From: Modestobacter roseus
GTDB lineage: Bacteria > Actinomycetota > Actinomycetes > Mycobacteriales > Geodermatophilaceae
Direction: 5' to 3'
NCBI RefSeq assembly: GCF_007994135.1
Contig: NZ_VLKF01000001.1
Location: 3,968,001 to 4,032,000, forward strand
DNA length: 64,000 nt
Shown here piece after piece: positions 18,601 to 27,185 of this stretch; positions within the stretch are counted from its first letter, which is position 1, and every line of letters starts with the position of its first letter. The position numbers were made by a program, and so were the translations under genes. The notes below the pieces were generated by a model. That model was not told where the DNA came from. It was given only the letters and a program-made list of their open reading frames with translations, and ran no database searches.

Positions 18601-20261
18601 GGGCGAACGTCTACGGCGCTGATGGTGCGCCGGCGCTGCCCGAGTACGCGCTGCTGGAGGCCGAGGGCGTCACGGTCGGCGTGATCGGTGTGGTCACCGA
18701 GGAGACGAGCTCGCTGGTCTCCCCGGCCGGCATCGAGGGGATCACCTTCGGTGACCCGCTCGAGGCGACCAACCGGGTGACCGACGAGCTCACCGACGGC
18801 GTCGGGGACGAGGCGGACGTGATCGTGCTGCTCGCCCACGAGGGCGCGCCGGAGGGTGAGGCCACCAGCACGCTGGAGGAGCAGCTCGCCGCCGACACCG
18901 CGTTCGCCGCCATCGTCAACGGTGCCGACGCCGACGTCGACGCGATCGTCACCGGGCACACGCACCAGACCTACGCGTGGGAGGCGCCGGTCCCCGGCAC
19001 CGACGAGACCCGCCCGGTGATCCAGACCGGCGCCTACGCCGCGGACCTGGGCCGGATCGTGCTGACCTACGACGAGGCGACCGGTGAGGTCACCGCTTCG
19101 ACGGTGGAGAACCTGCTGCTCACCGAGCGCACCGAGGAGGACCTGGTCGCCGCCTACCCGGTGGTGGCCGAGGTCGCCGAGACCGTCGCCGCCGCGCAGG
19201 CGGTGGCCGAGGAGGTCGGCAGCCAGGTCGTGGGGTCGGTCACGGCCGACATCACCCGGGCCTTCACCACCGGCCCCGACGGCGGGCAGGTCGAGGACCG
19301 CGGGTCGTACTCGGCCCTGGGTGGTCTGGTCGCGGACAGCTACGTCTACGGCGCCGCGGACAGCGCCATCGAGGCGGCCGACCTCGGCCTGGTCAACCCC
19401 GGTGGCCTGCGGGCCGACCTGCGCTACGGGGAGGACGGTGTGATCACGCTGGCCGAGGCCAACGAGGTCACCCCGTTCGCCAACGACCTGGTCGTCGTCT
19501 CGCTCACCGGCGCGCAGCTGGTGCAGGTGCTGGAGCAGCAGTGGCAGCCCGCGGGCAGCTCCCGGCCGTTCCTGGCGCTGGGCACCTCCGAGGAGCTGAC
19601 CTGGTCCTACGACCCGGAGGCGGCCGCCGGCGAGCGCATCATCGTCGACAGCATCCGGATCTCGGGGGAGCCGATCGACCTGGCCGGCACCTACCGGGTG
19701 GCGACCAACAGCTTCCTGGCCTCCGGCGGTGACAACTTCACCACCTTCGCCGAGGGCACCACCGAGCAGACCGGTCTGATCGACTTCGACTCCTTCCAGG
19801 CCTACCTGGAGGAGAACTCCCCGCTCAGCCCGGAGGACTTCACCGACCGGGTGACCATCGGGGAGGCCGAGGAGCCGCAGGCGCCGGCGACCGTCACCGT
19901 CTCGCCGACCACCTTCTCCCGCGGTGACCAGGTGACCTTCTCGGTCACCGGCTTCGGTCCCCGCGAGCGGGTCGTGGTCACCGTCGGCGGGAAGCGGCTG
20001 GGCAACGTCCGCACCGACGCTGAGGGCGCCGCGTCGGTTCGGGTCACCGTGCCGAAGTCGGTCGGCCTGGGCGCCGTCCAGGTCACCGCGACCGGGGCGG
20101 AGTCGGGGACGACCGCCAGCGTCGACGTCACCGTCACCGAGAAGCCCAAGCCGGGCCACGGCAACGGCGGGGGCAACGGCGGCGGCAACGGCGGCGGTCA
20201 GGGCTTCATCGGTCAGCTCCTGGGCTGGCTGTGGCAGCTGCTGCGCGACTGGCGCGGCTGA
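15654..20261 (+). CDS. Secreted ExeM/NucH-type nuclease fused to 5'-nucleotidase
   Basis: A 1535-residue exported protein (signal peptide about 1-35). Domains in order: a lamin-tail domain (about 38-150), an OB-fold-like segment (about 200-330), and an endonuclease/exonuclease/phosphatase domain (about 458-752; SFNVLNYF, SLEEIEN, GDLNSY, SSDHDPI). Next come a short beta-domain and a UshA-like metallophosphatase (about 878-1160; NDFHGRLDD, GDNIGASPF, GNHEFDRG, GHTHQTY). A 5'-nucleotidase C-terminal domain follows (about 1190-1375; NPGGLRADL, NSFLASGGDNF), then an Ig-like domain and a Gly/Asn-rich linker with an amphipathic tail. The likely role is degrading extracellular DNA and then dephosphorylating nucleotides. 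GTG 15654 follows GGAGG and begins the signal peptide. Confidence 0.9.
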   Translation: MRPAPRMTARIAAVTAAVVGGAVLGASPAAALMPPAGSPFISEFHYDNGGADANERVEIAAAPGTDLTGWTLVGVNGGNNATYDPKKLTGVVGESGVVVVDFPGLQNGAPDGLALIDPAGTVVQFLSYEGTFSATISGATVESTDVGVAETGSGPAEGSIQLIDGTWVVTETNTFGAANGVVDPEPEPDPEPVDCDTDGLTAITDVQGTGEESPLVGDTVTVAGVVTSSPDGFGSVYVQDPAATPGAASTAVNVFRNTAGLEIGDAVQVTGEVAEYEGLTQVEASAVAVCAEDASLPGAVDIDWAQTDAAEREALEGMRIQPTGDYTVTEVYNLNRYGEVMLAAGTEPLRQATDVVEPGAEAIAYEAANAEKVLLLDDGRSTNLATAGTAPSYGALEDAVRVGDRVSSFGEVPYVLDYRFGAWRAQPATVVTAEITGKAAFDDSNPRTDAPEEVGGDVQVASFNVLNYFTTFGGEARGAENAAELAEQQAKIVAAINSLGAEVVSLEEIENSVKFGKDRDDALATLTDALNAAAGEDRWAYVPSPAVLPPVEDQDVIRTAFIYQPAAVELVGESVVDTDDVWAGLARQPLAQTFRADGGEFTAVVNHFKSKGSAPAGDEDTGDGQGNGNATRVAEAQRLVAFVDSLEGAAEDVLILGDLNSYTMEDPLDVLREAGYANLADGTGESSYVFSGRVGSLDHAFGSPALVEDVTGVDIWNINSVESYGYQYDGYEGWYDADPFRSSDHDPIIVGLELGGAGEPDPQPEPEVGNPTGVANGNSWLHPQDRVGYIAGHFRNTDTVPVQVRLLTDYGQSEAQTAEPGEAVYLTVDTGLAELPAGSATIRVYKNVAGKGYQSLFPISYPAQSAGDGGAGDGDGTVDLQLLGINDFHGRLDDAVALAGTVEEQRARDDVDATLLLSAGDNIGASPFVSSSQQDRPTIEVLNELGLQASAVGNHEFDRGFADLTGRVGVDGESGLADFPILGANVYGADGAPALPEYALLEAEGVTVGVIGVVTEETSSLVSPAGIEGITFGDPLEATNRVTDELTDGVGDEADVIVLLAHEGAPEGEATSTLEEQLAADTAFAAIVNGADADVDAIVTGHTHQTYAWEAPVPGTDETRPVIQTGAYAADLGRIVLTYDEATGEVTASTVENLLLTERTEEDLVAAYPVVAEVAETVAAAQAVAEEVGSQVVGSVTADITRAFTTGPDGGQVEDRGSYSALGGLVADSYVYGAADSAIEAADLGLVNPGGLRADLRYGEDGVITLAEANEVTPFANDLVVVSLTGAQLVQVLEQQWQPAGSSRPFLALGTSEELTWSYDPEAAAGERIIVDSIRISGEPIDLAGTYRVATNSFLASGGDNFTTFAEGTTEQTGLIDFDSFQAYLEENSPLSPEDFTDRVTIGEAEEPQAPATVTVSPTTFSRGDQVTFSVTGFGPRERVVVTVGGKRLGNVRTDAEGAASVRVTVPKSVGLGAVQVTATGAESGTTASVDVTVTEKPKPGHGNGGGNGGGNGGGQGFIGQLLGWLWQLLRDWRG

Positions 20262-20314
20262 TCCAGCGGGGCTGAGGCCCCGCGAGGTGCACCGAGCGTG
20301 GTGCACCCGTTCGA

Positions 20315-20348
20315 CGACGGGCCCCCGACTCCGGTCGGGGGCCCGTCG
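20315..20348 (+). terminator. Intrinsic terminator after nuclease gene
   Basis: A perfect 15-base stem (20315-20329 with 20334-20348) closed by the tetraloop TCCG, 53 bases after the stop codon. No U-tract follows. Confidence 0.85.
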
Positions 20349-20428
20349 CCGTCGCGGGTGGGGACCGCGGTCCCACCCGGACGGGTGATCGCGCTCAGGC
20401 GCCACCCGGACGTGCCGATCTGGCTGTC

Positions 20429-21457
20429 GTGGCCATTGCTCCGTCCCTCCGTGCCCGGGACGCCGAGGCGACTGCCCGGGCGTCGGTCGTGGTGCTCGCG
20501 GCGAGCGCCGTCGTCGTCGCGGGCGCCGCCGTCCTGGACCCGGTCAACCGCACCGTGCCGGGACAGATCGCCTGCTGGACGGCGGTGGCCCTGCTGCTGG
20601 TCGGCGTCGTGGCCTGCCGCCTGGTGCCGGCGGACCGGCTGGACGGGCACGGCGGGCTGCTGGCCATCCCCCTCGTGGGGGCGGCGCTGGTCAGCGTCAC
20701 CAACCTCGCCACCGGGGACACCTCCGCGGCGGCCCAGGTGTTCCTGGTCATGCCCGCACTGCTCGGCGCGGCCAAGTTCCGCGCCCCCGCCGCGGCTCTG
20801 GTCACCGCGGTCGCGGTCGTCGGCAACGTGGTCGTGAACCTGCTGCTCGCCGACCCGGTCCGCGCAGTCACCGACTCGCTGTTCACCGGCACGGCGCTCA
20901 CCACGCTGACCGTCGTGCTGGCCGGCGCGGAAGGACGCCGCGAGAGCCTCGTGCGGGTGCTGCAGCAGCAGGCGACCATCGACGCCCTGACCGGGCTCGT
21001 CACCCGGCGGGTCCTGGACGATGCGGTGTCCGACGCCGTCGGCACCCCACCAGGGACGGCGCTCGTGCTCGTGGACATCGACCGGTTCAAGGCGGTCAAC
21101 GACGTCCACGGCCACCCGGTCGGCGACGCGGCGCTCGCGCACGTCGCCGGGGTGCTCGCGCGCGCCGTTCGCCGGTCGGATGCCGTGCTGGGCCGGATGG
21201 GTGGTGACGAGCTGGCCCTGCTGATGCCCGGGTGCTCCGCCACGGCGGCCGTCGACCGGGCGCGGCAGGTGCTCGAGGCGGTGCGCACCAGCCCGCTGGA
21301 GCTCCCCGACGGATCGCTGCTGGCGCTGTCGGTCAGCCTCGGCGTCGCGCACGTCGACGCCGACGGTCGACCCGGAGACCTCTACCCGGCTGCGGACGAG
21401 GCGCTCTACCGGGCCAAGCGGGCCGGGCGGGACCAGCTCGCCGTCGCCGGGGCGTGA
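20429..21457 (+). CDS. Membrane GGDEF-domain protein with GGDEL signature
   Basis: A 342-residue protein with about six hydrophobic helices in the first 170 residues, then a GGDEF domain (about 180-335) that begins DALTGLVTRRVLDD. The metal and substrate motif reads VDIDRFKAVND, and the active loop is RMGGDEL instead of GG(D/E)EF. An RxxD (RRSD) lies upstream, but six residues rather than the usual five separate it from GGDEL, so I-site feedback is uncertain. Diguanylate cyclase activity is likely but unproved given the Phe-to-Leu change. It is a close paralogue of the protein at 23663-24706, and the two flank the potassium transporter genes. GTG 20429 is the chosen start. Confidence 0.85.
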   Translation: MAIAPSLRARDAEATARASVVVLAASAVVVAGAAVLDPVNRTVPGQIACWTAVALLLVGVVACRLVPADRLDGHGGLLAIPLVGAALVSVTNLATGDTSAAAQVFLVMPALLGAAKFRAPAAALVTAVAVVGNVVVNLLLADPVRAVTDSLFTGTALTTLTVVLAGAEGRRESLVRVLQQQATIDALTGLVTRRVLDDAVSDAVGTPPGTALVLVDIDRFKAVNDVHGHPVGDAALAHVAGVLARAVRRSDAVLGRMGGDELALLMPGCSATAAVDRARQVLEAVRTSPLELPDGSLLALSVSLGVAHVDADGRPGDLYPAADEALYRAKRAGRDQLAVAGA

Positions 21458-21493
21458 CCCGGCTCCTCGCGGCCGAGCTCTAGAGTCGCCCTC

Positions 21494-22903
21494 GTGCCCG
21501 CGCCGACGAGCCGCCCCACCCGGCGTGCCATCCGTCGGCGGCGGGCCGAGGGCGAGCTGCCGTCCCGGCTGCGGTTGCCGCACCTGCGGCACCCCGCGCA
21601 GGTGGTCGTCGCCGCCTTCGCGGTGGCGGTCTCCGTGGGCACCCTGCTGCTGTGGCTGCCGGTCGCCAGCGAGCCGGAGGGCAGCCCGACGCTGCTGCAG
21701 GCGCTGTTCACCGCCACCTCGGCGGTCTGCGTCACCGGGCTGGCCGTCGTCGACACCCCCACCTACTGGACCGGCTTCGGCGAGGCGGTGATCCTCGGGC
21801 TGATCCAGGTCGGCGGGTTCGGGATCATGACGCTGGCCTCGGTGCTGGGCCTGGTGCTCGCCCGGCGGCTCGGGCTGCGTGCCCGGCTCAACGCCGCCGC
21901 GGAGACCAAGAGCATCGACGTCGGCGACATCCGCCGGGTCGTCGTCGGCGTCGCGACGATCAGCCTGCGCTTCGAGGCGGCGGTCGCGCTGGTGCTCACG
22001 CTCCGGTTCGCCCTGGGCTACGACCAGGACCTCCCGGAGGCGCTGTGGAACGGCGTCTTCCACGCCGTCTCCGCCTTCAACAACGCCGGGTTCGCGCTCT
22101 ACACCGACAGCCTGATCCCGTTCGCCACCGACCCGTGGATCTGCCTGCCGATCAACGCCGCGGTCATCGCCGGCGGGCTCGGCTTCCCGGTGCTGATGCA
22201 GCTGCGCCGCGACCTCCGGGTGCCGCGCAAGTGGGTCATGAACACCCGGCTCGTGCTGCTGGGCACCGGCGTGCTGCTCGTCGTCGGCACCGTCTTCCTC
22301 ACCGCGGCGGAGTGGTCGAACCCGGCCACGCTCGGCCCGCTGTCGGTGGCCGGCAAGCTGCTGGCCGGGTTCACCACCGCCGTGATGACGCGCACCGCCG
22401 GGTTCAACGTCGTCGACGTGGGCGCCATGGAGCCGGCCAGCTGGCTGGCCACCGACGTGCTGATGTTCATCGGCGGCGGGCCCGCCGGCACCGCCGGCGG
22501 GATCAAGGTGACCACCTTCTTCGTGCTGGTGTTCATCGTGCTCACCGAGATCCGCGGTGAGGGCGCGGTGAACGTGCTGGGCAAGCGGCTGCCGCGGTCG
22601 GTGCAGCGCCAGGCGATCACCGTGGTGCTGCTGTCGGTGATGGCGGTGGGGCTGCCGGTGCTGGCGCTGCTGGCCACCACCCCGTTCACCCTCGACCGGG
22701 TGCTGTTCGAGGTGGTCTCGGCGTTCGCCACCGTGGGACTGTCCACCGGCATCACCGCCGACCTGCCCACCTTCGGGCAGCTGCTGCTGGTGGCCCTGAT
22801 GTTCATCGGCCGCCTCGGCCCGATCACCCTGGCCTCGGCGCTGGCGCTGCGGCAGCGCACCCAGGCCTACGAACTACCGAAGGAGCGACCCGTCATTGGC
22901 TGA
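21494..22903 (+). CDS. ktrB: Potassium transporter membrane subunit, KtrB/TrkH type
   Basis: A 469-residue integral membrane protein of the Trk/Ktr/HKT superfamily. The four pore-loop repeats with selectivity-filter glycines are visible as TSAVCVTGL, VSAFNNAGF, TRTAGFN and FATVGLSTG, each flanked by membrane helices. The size fits KtrB. It begins at GTG 21494 after a basic cytoplasmic N-terminus rich in Arg. It overlaps the start of the RCK subunit gene by eight bases, so the two should form one potassium (possibly sodium-coupled) uptake system. Confidence 0.92.
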   Translation: MPAPTSRPTRRAIRRRRAEGELPSRLRLPHLRHPAQVVVAAFAVAVSVGTLLLWLPVASEPEGSPTLLQALFTATSAVCVTGLAVVDTPTYWTGFGEAVILGLIQVGGFGIMTLASVLGLVLARRLGLRARLNAAAETKSIDVGDIRRVVVGVATISLRFEAAVALVLTLRFALGYDQDLPEALWNGVFHAVSAFNNAGFALYTDSLIPFATDPWICLPINAAVIAGGLGFPVLMQLRRDLRVPRKWVMNTRLVLLGTGVLLVVGTVFLTAAEWSNPATLGPLSVAGKLLAGFTTAVMTRTAGFNVVDVGAMEPASWLATDVLMFIGGGPAGTAGGIKVTTFFVLVFIVLTEIRGEGAVNVLGKRLPRSVQRQAITVVLLSVMAVGLPVLALLATTPFTLDRVLFEVVSAFATVGLSTGITADLPTFGQLLLVALMFIGRLGPITLASALALRQRTQAYELPKERPVIG

Positions 22904-23591
22904 CTGGCTGCACCCCCGTCGCCCCGGCGGCCGGCGGTCCCCGTCCAACGCCGTCGTCGTCATCGGGCTGGGACGGTTCGGCTCCGCGCTGGCGCTCGAG
23001 CTGATGGCCGCCGGCACCGAGGTGCTCGGCATCGACGCCGACCCGGACATCGTCCAGGGCCTCAACGGCCAGCTCACCCAGGTGGTGCGCGCCGACTCCA
23101 CCAAGGAGGAGGCGCTGCGGCAGCTGTCGGTGCCCGACTTCGACCTGGCCGTGGTCGGCATCGGCACCGACGTCGAGGCGAGCATCCTCACCACCTCGTT
23201 GCTGCTCAGCTTCGGCATCGACGACGTCTGGGCCAAGGCGCTCAGCGAGCCGCACGGGCGGATCCTGCGCCAGCTCGGCGTCGGGCACGTGGTCTTCCCC
23301 GAGCACGACATGGGCCGGCGGGTGGCGCACCTGGTGCGCGGCACGGTGCTGGACTACATCCAGTTCGAGGACGACTTCGCCATGGTCAAGACCCGGCCGC
23401 CGGCGGAGGTCGTGGGCCACCGCCTCGGCGACAGCGGGATCCGCACCCGGCACCAGGTGACGATCGTCGCGGTCAAGCGGCCGGGGGAGGGGTTCACCTA
23501 CGCCACCGCCGACACCGTGCTGGAGCCCGACGACGTGGTCATCGTGGCCGGCCGGACGAAGCTCGCCGAGCGGTTCGCCCAGCGCACCTGA
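22896..23591 (+). CDS. ktrA: Potassium uptake regulatory subunit, KtrA/TrkA type
   Basis: A 231-residue cytoplasmic gating protein. The RCK_N Rossmann domain begins with VVVIGLGRFGSALALEL (GxGxxG for nucleotide binding) and continues through IDADPDIV and the RADSTKEEAL segment. A C-terminal RCK_C domain (about 145-225; VVGHRLGDSGIRTRHQVTIVAVKR) should bind a second ligand. It starts at TTG 22896 inside the end of the ktrB gene. In well-studied systems, ATP/ADP or c-di-AMP binding to KtrA controls KtrB opening. Confidence 0.92.
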   Translation: MADWLHPRRPGGRRSPSNAVVVIGLGRFGSALALELMAAGTEVLGIDADPDIVQGLNGQLTQVVRADSTKEEALRQLSVPDFDLAVVGIGTDVEASILTTSLLLSFGIDDVWAKALSEPHGRILRQLGVGHVVFPEHDMGRRVAHLVRGTVLDYIQFEDDFAMVKTRPPAEVVGHRLGDSGIRTRHQVTIVAVKRPGEGFTYATADTVLEPDDVVIVAGRTKLAERFAQRT

Positions 23592-23662
23592 CGCCTCACC
23601 CCTTCGGGTCGGCCGGCCGACGGCCGGGCACAGTCGATCATGCCCGGTGTCGTTGACCAGGT

Positions 23663-24706
23663 GTGCCACTGCCGCCGTCGATGAGGGCCCGCGACCCGCG
23701 GGCCGCAGCGCGCACGGCGCTGCCCATCATCGCCGTGTGCGCCGCCGTCATGGCCGCCTTCACCACGTTCGGCCCCAACTCGGTCAGCGTCACCACCCGC
23801 GCCGCGTCGTGGGGCACGGTCGCGCTGCTGGTCGCGCTCGGCGGGGTGCTGCTGCTGGTCCCGGCCGAGCGGCTGGACCGCGCCGGGGTCTTCCCCGCGC
23901 TCGGGGTGCTCGGCGTCGTGCTGGTCTGCGCGATGAACGTGGTCACCGACGACCCGTCGGCGGCCGCCCAGGCGTTCCTCTCCTTCCCGGTGCTCTGGAT
24001 CGCCGCCCACCTGCGCCGGGCCGCCGTCGCGCTGGTCACCACCACCGCCGTGCTGCTGGACGCCGCCGTCCTGCTGGTGCTGCTGCCGGTGGAGCCCGCG
24101 CTCACCGACCTGGTGTTCTTCGGCAGCGTGCTGGTGGTCATCTCGCTGATGCTGGTGCGGGCCGGTGATGTCCAGGAACGACTGGTCTCCGCGCTGCACC
24201 GGCAGGCCAACGTCGACTCGCTCACCGGCCTGGTCAACCGCCGGGTGCTCGACGAGGCGCTGGCCGGGGCGCTGAGCGCACCGCTGCACCCGCGGGGCAC
24301 CGCGCTGGTGCTGGTCGACGTCGACTCGTTCAAGGCGATCAACGACCAGCACGGCCACCCGGTCGGTGACGACGCGCTGGTGCACGTGGCCGGGGTGCTC
24401 CGCAGCGTCGTCCGCGCCGGGGACGCCGTGCTGAGCCGGATGGGCGGGGACGAGCTGGCGGTGCTGCTGCCGGACTGCCCGCCCGACGTCGCCGCCCGCC
24501 GGGCCGTCGAGGTGCTCGACGCCGTCCGCGCCACCCCCGTGCGCCTGCCCGACGGCTCGCTGCTGGCGCTGTCGGTCAGCCTGGGCGTGGCGCACGCCCC
24601 GCTGCACGCGACCGGGCTGGCGGAGCTCTACGCGGCCGCCGACGCCGCGCTGTACGCGGCCAAGCGCGGTGGCCGCGGCCGCGTCGAGGTGGCCGGTTCC
24701 CGGTGA
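23663..24706 (+). CDS. Membrane GGDEF-domain protein with GGDEL signature (paralogue)
   Basis: A 347-residue paralogue of the protein at 20429-21457, with the same architecture: about six N-terminal membrane helices and a C-terminal GGDEF domain. Matching motifs are DSLTGLVNRRVLDEAL, VDVDSFKAINDQHGHPVGDDAL and RMGGDELAVLLPDC. The F-to-L change in the active loop is shared, so it predates the duplication. GTG 23663 mirrors the paralogue's start; ATG 23681 is an alternative. The two genes bracket ktrBA in the same direction, which suggests a duplicated unit or a functional link between c-di-GMP and potassium uptake (speculative). Confidence 0.85.
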   Translation: MPLPPSMRARDPRAAARTALPIIAVCAAVMAAFTTFGPNSVSVTTRAASWGTVALLVALGGVLLLVPAERLDRAGVFPALGVLGVVLVCAMNVVTDDPSAAAQAFLSFPVLWIAAHLRRAAVALVTTTAVLLDAAVLLVLLPVEPALTDLVFFGSVLVVISLMLVRAGDVQERLVSALHRQANVDSLTGLVNRRVLDEALAGALSAPLHPRGTALVLVDVDSFKAINDQHGHPVGDDALVHVAGVLRSVVRAGDAVLSRMGGDELAVLLPDCPPDVAARRAVEVLDAVRATPVRLPDGSLLALSVSLGVAHAPLHATGLAELYAAADAALYAAKRGGRGRVEVAGSR

Positions 24707-24741
24707 CCTGGTGGCACGGAGCAGGTCGCCGGCGTGCCGGC

Positions 24742-26109
24742 TCAGCGGGCCGCGTGGTCCGCTGGGACGACCCCGGCCCGGTGGGTGCGGGCCGAGGAGC
24801 CACGCTGGGCCGGCTCCTCCAGGACCGCGCCGATGAGCGGGGTGTCGAGCGTGGTGAGCAGGGTCGTGGCGTCCCGGATCTCGCGCCGGGTCGTGCGGCC
24901 GGCCCGCAGCACCAGGACGACGCCGTCAGCGAGCGCCGCGAGCGCGGTCGCCCCCGAGTGCTGGTCCAGGGCCGGCGCCAGCACCAGGGTGACGTCCGTA
25001 CCCGCGGACACCTCGGTCAGCAGCTCGGCCATCCGGGGCCCGGCCAGTGCGTCTGCGACGTCCGCCCCGGCCTGCGGACCGGCGGGGAGGACCTGGAGTC
25101 CGTGCGGCCCCCTCACCAGGGCCTGGTGCACCGCGACCTGCCCGGTGAGCACCGTGGACGTGCCGGACGTCTGCCCGGCGAGCCCGAGCAGTCCCGTCGC
25201 CGCCCGGTCGGCCGGCATGTCGGCGTCCACCAGGACGGTGCGCACGTCCGCGGCGGCGAGGACGACCGCCAGGTCGCACCCGAGCCCGGCACTGTCCGCG
25301 CTCGTGGTGGGGCTGAGCACGGTGACCACCCGGGGTGCATCGGGACGGCGACCCGCGCGGTCACCCAGGAGTGCCCGGAGGCGGCGCAGCGCCTCCCCGC
25401 GCACCGGTCCCGTCGGCCCACCCGCGGGGCGCCTGCGGTCCCGCGCCGGGACGACGGCGAGGACCGGGACCCCGAGCGCGACCAGCTCGTCGGCGCTGTG
25501 CACCCGGTCGTCGGTGGCCGCCCGCGCGAGAGCCAGGGCCACGCCGACGGCGAGCCCCAGCAGTGCGCCGGCCGCCACCAGCACCGTCGCCGTCGGCGGG
25601 GCCGGGTCCGTCGGCAGCGCCGCCGGCCGGATGGTGGTCACCTGCACCGCGTCGACGGTCGCCCCGGGGGTGTCCTCCAGCTCGGCCAGCAGCGCGGAGA
25701 ACGCATCCCCGGCGGCGTTGGCGATCGCCTGGGCGCGGTCCGGCGACGGGTCGGTCACCTGCACGTCGAGCAGCACCGTCTCGGCCGGCACCTGGACGGC
25801 CATCTCGGCGGCCACCTCCGCACCGGTCAGGTCGAGTGCGAGCCGTCCGGCGATCCGCTCACCGAGCAGCGGGCTGCCCAGCACGGCGGCGTAGGAGGGC
25901 ATCCGCTGCTGCAGGTAGGCGGTGTCCTGCCGGGTCACCACACCCCCGTCACTCTCCTCGGAGGCACCGAGGAACAGCTGGACGCCGGCCGTGTACTCCG
26001 GGGTCCGCAGGGCGGCGAACGCCACCGCCGCGACGGCGCCGAGCACGGTGCAGACGGCGACGAGCAGGGCTCCCCGGCGGAGCGCGCGGCCGAGCTCACG
26101 GAAGGTCAT
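24742..26109 (-). CDS. Wzz / BY-kinase-like polysaccharide chain-length protein
   Basis: A 455-residue minus-strand protein. An N-terminal Wzz domain has membrane helices at about 14-35 and 188-210, bracketing an extracytoplasmic segment that includes the conserved YLQQRMPSYAAVLGSP. A CpsD/CapB-like nucleotide-binding domain follows (about 260-420). The Walker A region reads LSPTTSADSAGLGCDLA and lacks the GK(S/T) lysine, whereas the Walker A' motif LVDADMP is kept. The C-terminus lacks the tyrosine cluster of active BY-kinases. I infer a chain-length regulator that has lost kinase activity. It is divergent from the glycosyltransferase gene, with a 143-base shared promoter region. Confidence 0.82.
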   Translation of the reverse strand: MTFRELGRALRRGALLVAVCTVLGAVAAVAFAALRTPEYTAGVQLFLGASEESDGGVVTRQDTAYLQQRMPSYAAVLGSPLLGERIAGRLALDLTGAEVAAEMAVQVPAETVLLDVQVTDPSPDRAQAIANAAGDAFSALLAELEDTPGATVDAVQVTTIRPAALPTDPAPPTATVLVAAGALLGLAVGVALALARAATDDRVHSADELVALGVPVLAVVPARDRRRPAGGPTGPVRGEALRRLRALLGDRAGRRPDAPRVVTVLSPTTSADSAGLGCDLAVVLAAADVRTVLVDADMPADRAATGLLGLAGQTSGTSTVLTGQVAVHQALVRGPHGLQVLPAGPQAGADVADALAGPRMAELLTEVSAGTDVTLVLAPALDQHSGATALAALADGVVLVLRAGRTTRREIRDATTLLTTLDTPLIGAVLEEPAQRGSSARTHRAGVVPADHAAR

Positions 26110-26252
26110 GCGGGGGCCTCTTCACGTCGACGGTGCACCGGTGGCGACGACCGCACCTGTACGGTGCCCACGGTTGCGCCGAGCCGACGTAGCGTAACCA
26201 GCTGCCCGCCGAACGTGCGGACGGCGCACGGGGCGCCGGCGCGGAGGCACCA

Positions 26253-27185
26253 GTGACCGGCACGGCCAGCGACGCCACGCCCGGCACCGGCCTCGGCTCG
26301 GTAGGGGTCGTCTGCGTGCTGCACGGCGACCCGCCGCTGCCGGAGTGGCTCTCCCAGCTCGCGGCGGTCGTGCCGCTGGTGCTGGTGCTCAACGACCCGG
26401 CGCCCGGGCGGTACACCGACCTGCCGCCGGCTCTCCGGACGCTGGTCAACGCCGAACCGGCCGGCTTCGCCGAGAACGTCGACCGGGGGGTCGAAGCGCT
26501 GCTGGCGCAGGTCCCCGTCGACGTCCTGCTGAGCCTCAACTTCGACCTGGAACTGGACCTGTCCGTGGTCGGGTCGCTGGTGGCCGCGCTGGCGCGGTCC
26601 CCGGAGACCGCCGCCGTCGGCCCCCTGCTGGTCGGCCCCGACGGTCGGCCGGTGTTCAGCGCCGGCCGCCTGCCCCGCGCCCCCCTCGAGTTCCTCCGGG
26701 CGGCCGGGTTGCGCCAAGGCCGGCTGCTGCAGCTCCAGCGCCGGCTGCTCCGACGCTCCGCGGCCTGGCGCGGTCGCAACTCCGGATCCGACCAGGGCAC
26801 GGGAACCGCCGGGGCGGTACGGCTGCTGCCCGAGGGGGAGTACCTGCCATGGACCTGCGTGGCCGTGCGCCGCACGGCCTGGGCGGCGATCGGCCCGCTG
26901 GACCGCCGGTTCCGGCTCTACGCCGAGGACATCGACTGGTCGGTGCGGGCGGTGGCGGCGGGCTGGCGGCTGGGCCTGGTCGCCACCGGCACACCGGTGG
27001 TCCACGCGGAACGCTGGACCCGCAGCCCGCTCACCGACGCCTGGTACGAGGCCAGCCACACGCGGTTGCACCGCAAGCACGGCTGGACGGCGTGCGGTCG
27101 CGCGCAGCGGGCCGGACTGGCGTTGCGCCGGTGGACCCCGCTCCGCTGGACCGCCCCGCTCACCTGGCCTGAGGTCCACCGGTGA
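26253..27185 (+). CDS. Glycosyltransferase family 2 protein
   Basis: A 310-residue cytoplasmic GT2-type transferase resembling rhamnosyltransferases. The nucleotide-sugar fold starts at GVVCVLHGD. The acidic motif region reads LLSLNFDLELD, weaker than a classic DxD. The acceptor-side motif is PLDRRFRLYAEDIDWSVRA, whose ED is the usual catalytic pair. It would add a sugar to a lipid-linked repeat unit. It begins at GTG 26253 and ends in a GTGA overlap with the polymerase gene, so it is translationally coupled. Sugar specificity is unknown. Confidence 0.85.
   Translation: MTGTASDATPGTGLGSVGVVCVLHGDPPLPEWLSQLAAVVPLVLVLNDPAPGRYTDLPPALRTLVNAEPAGFAENVDRGVEALLAQVPVDVLLSLNFDLELDLSVVGSLVAALARSPETAAVGPLLVGPDGRPVFSAGRLPRAPLEFLRAAGLRQGRLLQLQRRLLRRSAAWRGRNSGSDQGTGTAGAVRLLPEGEYLPWTCVAVRRTAWAAIGPLDRRFRLYAEDIDWSVRAVAAGWRLGLVATGTPVVHAERWTRSPLTDAWYEASHTRLHRKHGWTACGRAQRAGLALRRWTPLRWTAPLTWPEVHR

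Noticed and set aside
15513-20405. Very long open frames on the strand opposite the nuclease, pectinase and other genes (for example 15513-20405 and 29632-35961, minus)
   Set aside because: They are low-complexity Arg/Gly/Val/Asp sequences produced by high GC content opposite well-supported genes; no domain or start signal is visible.
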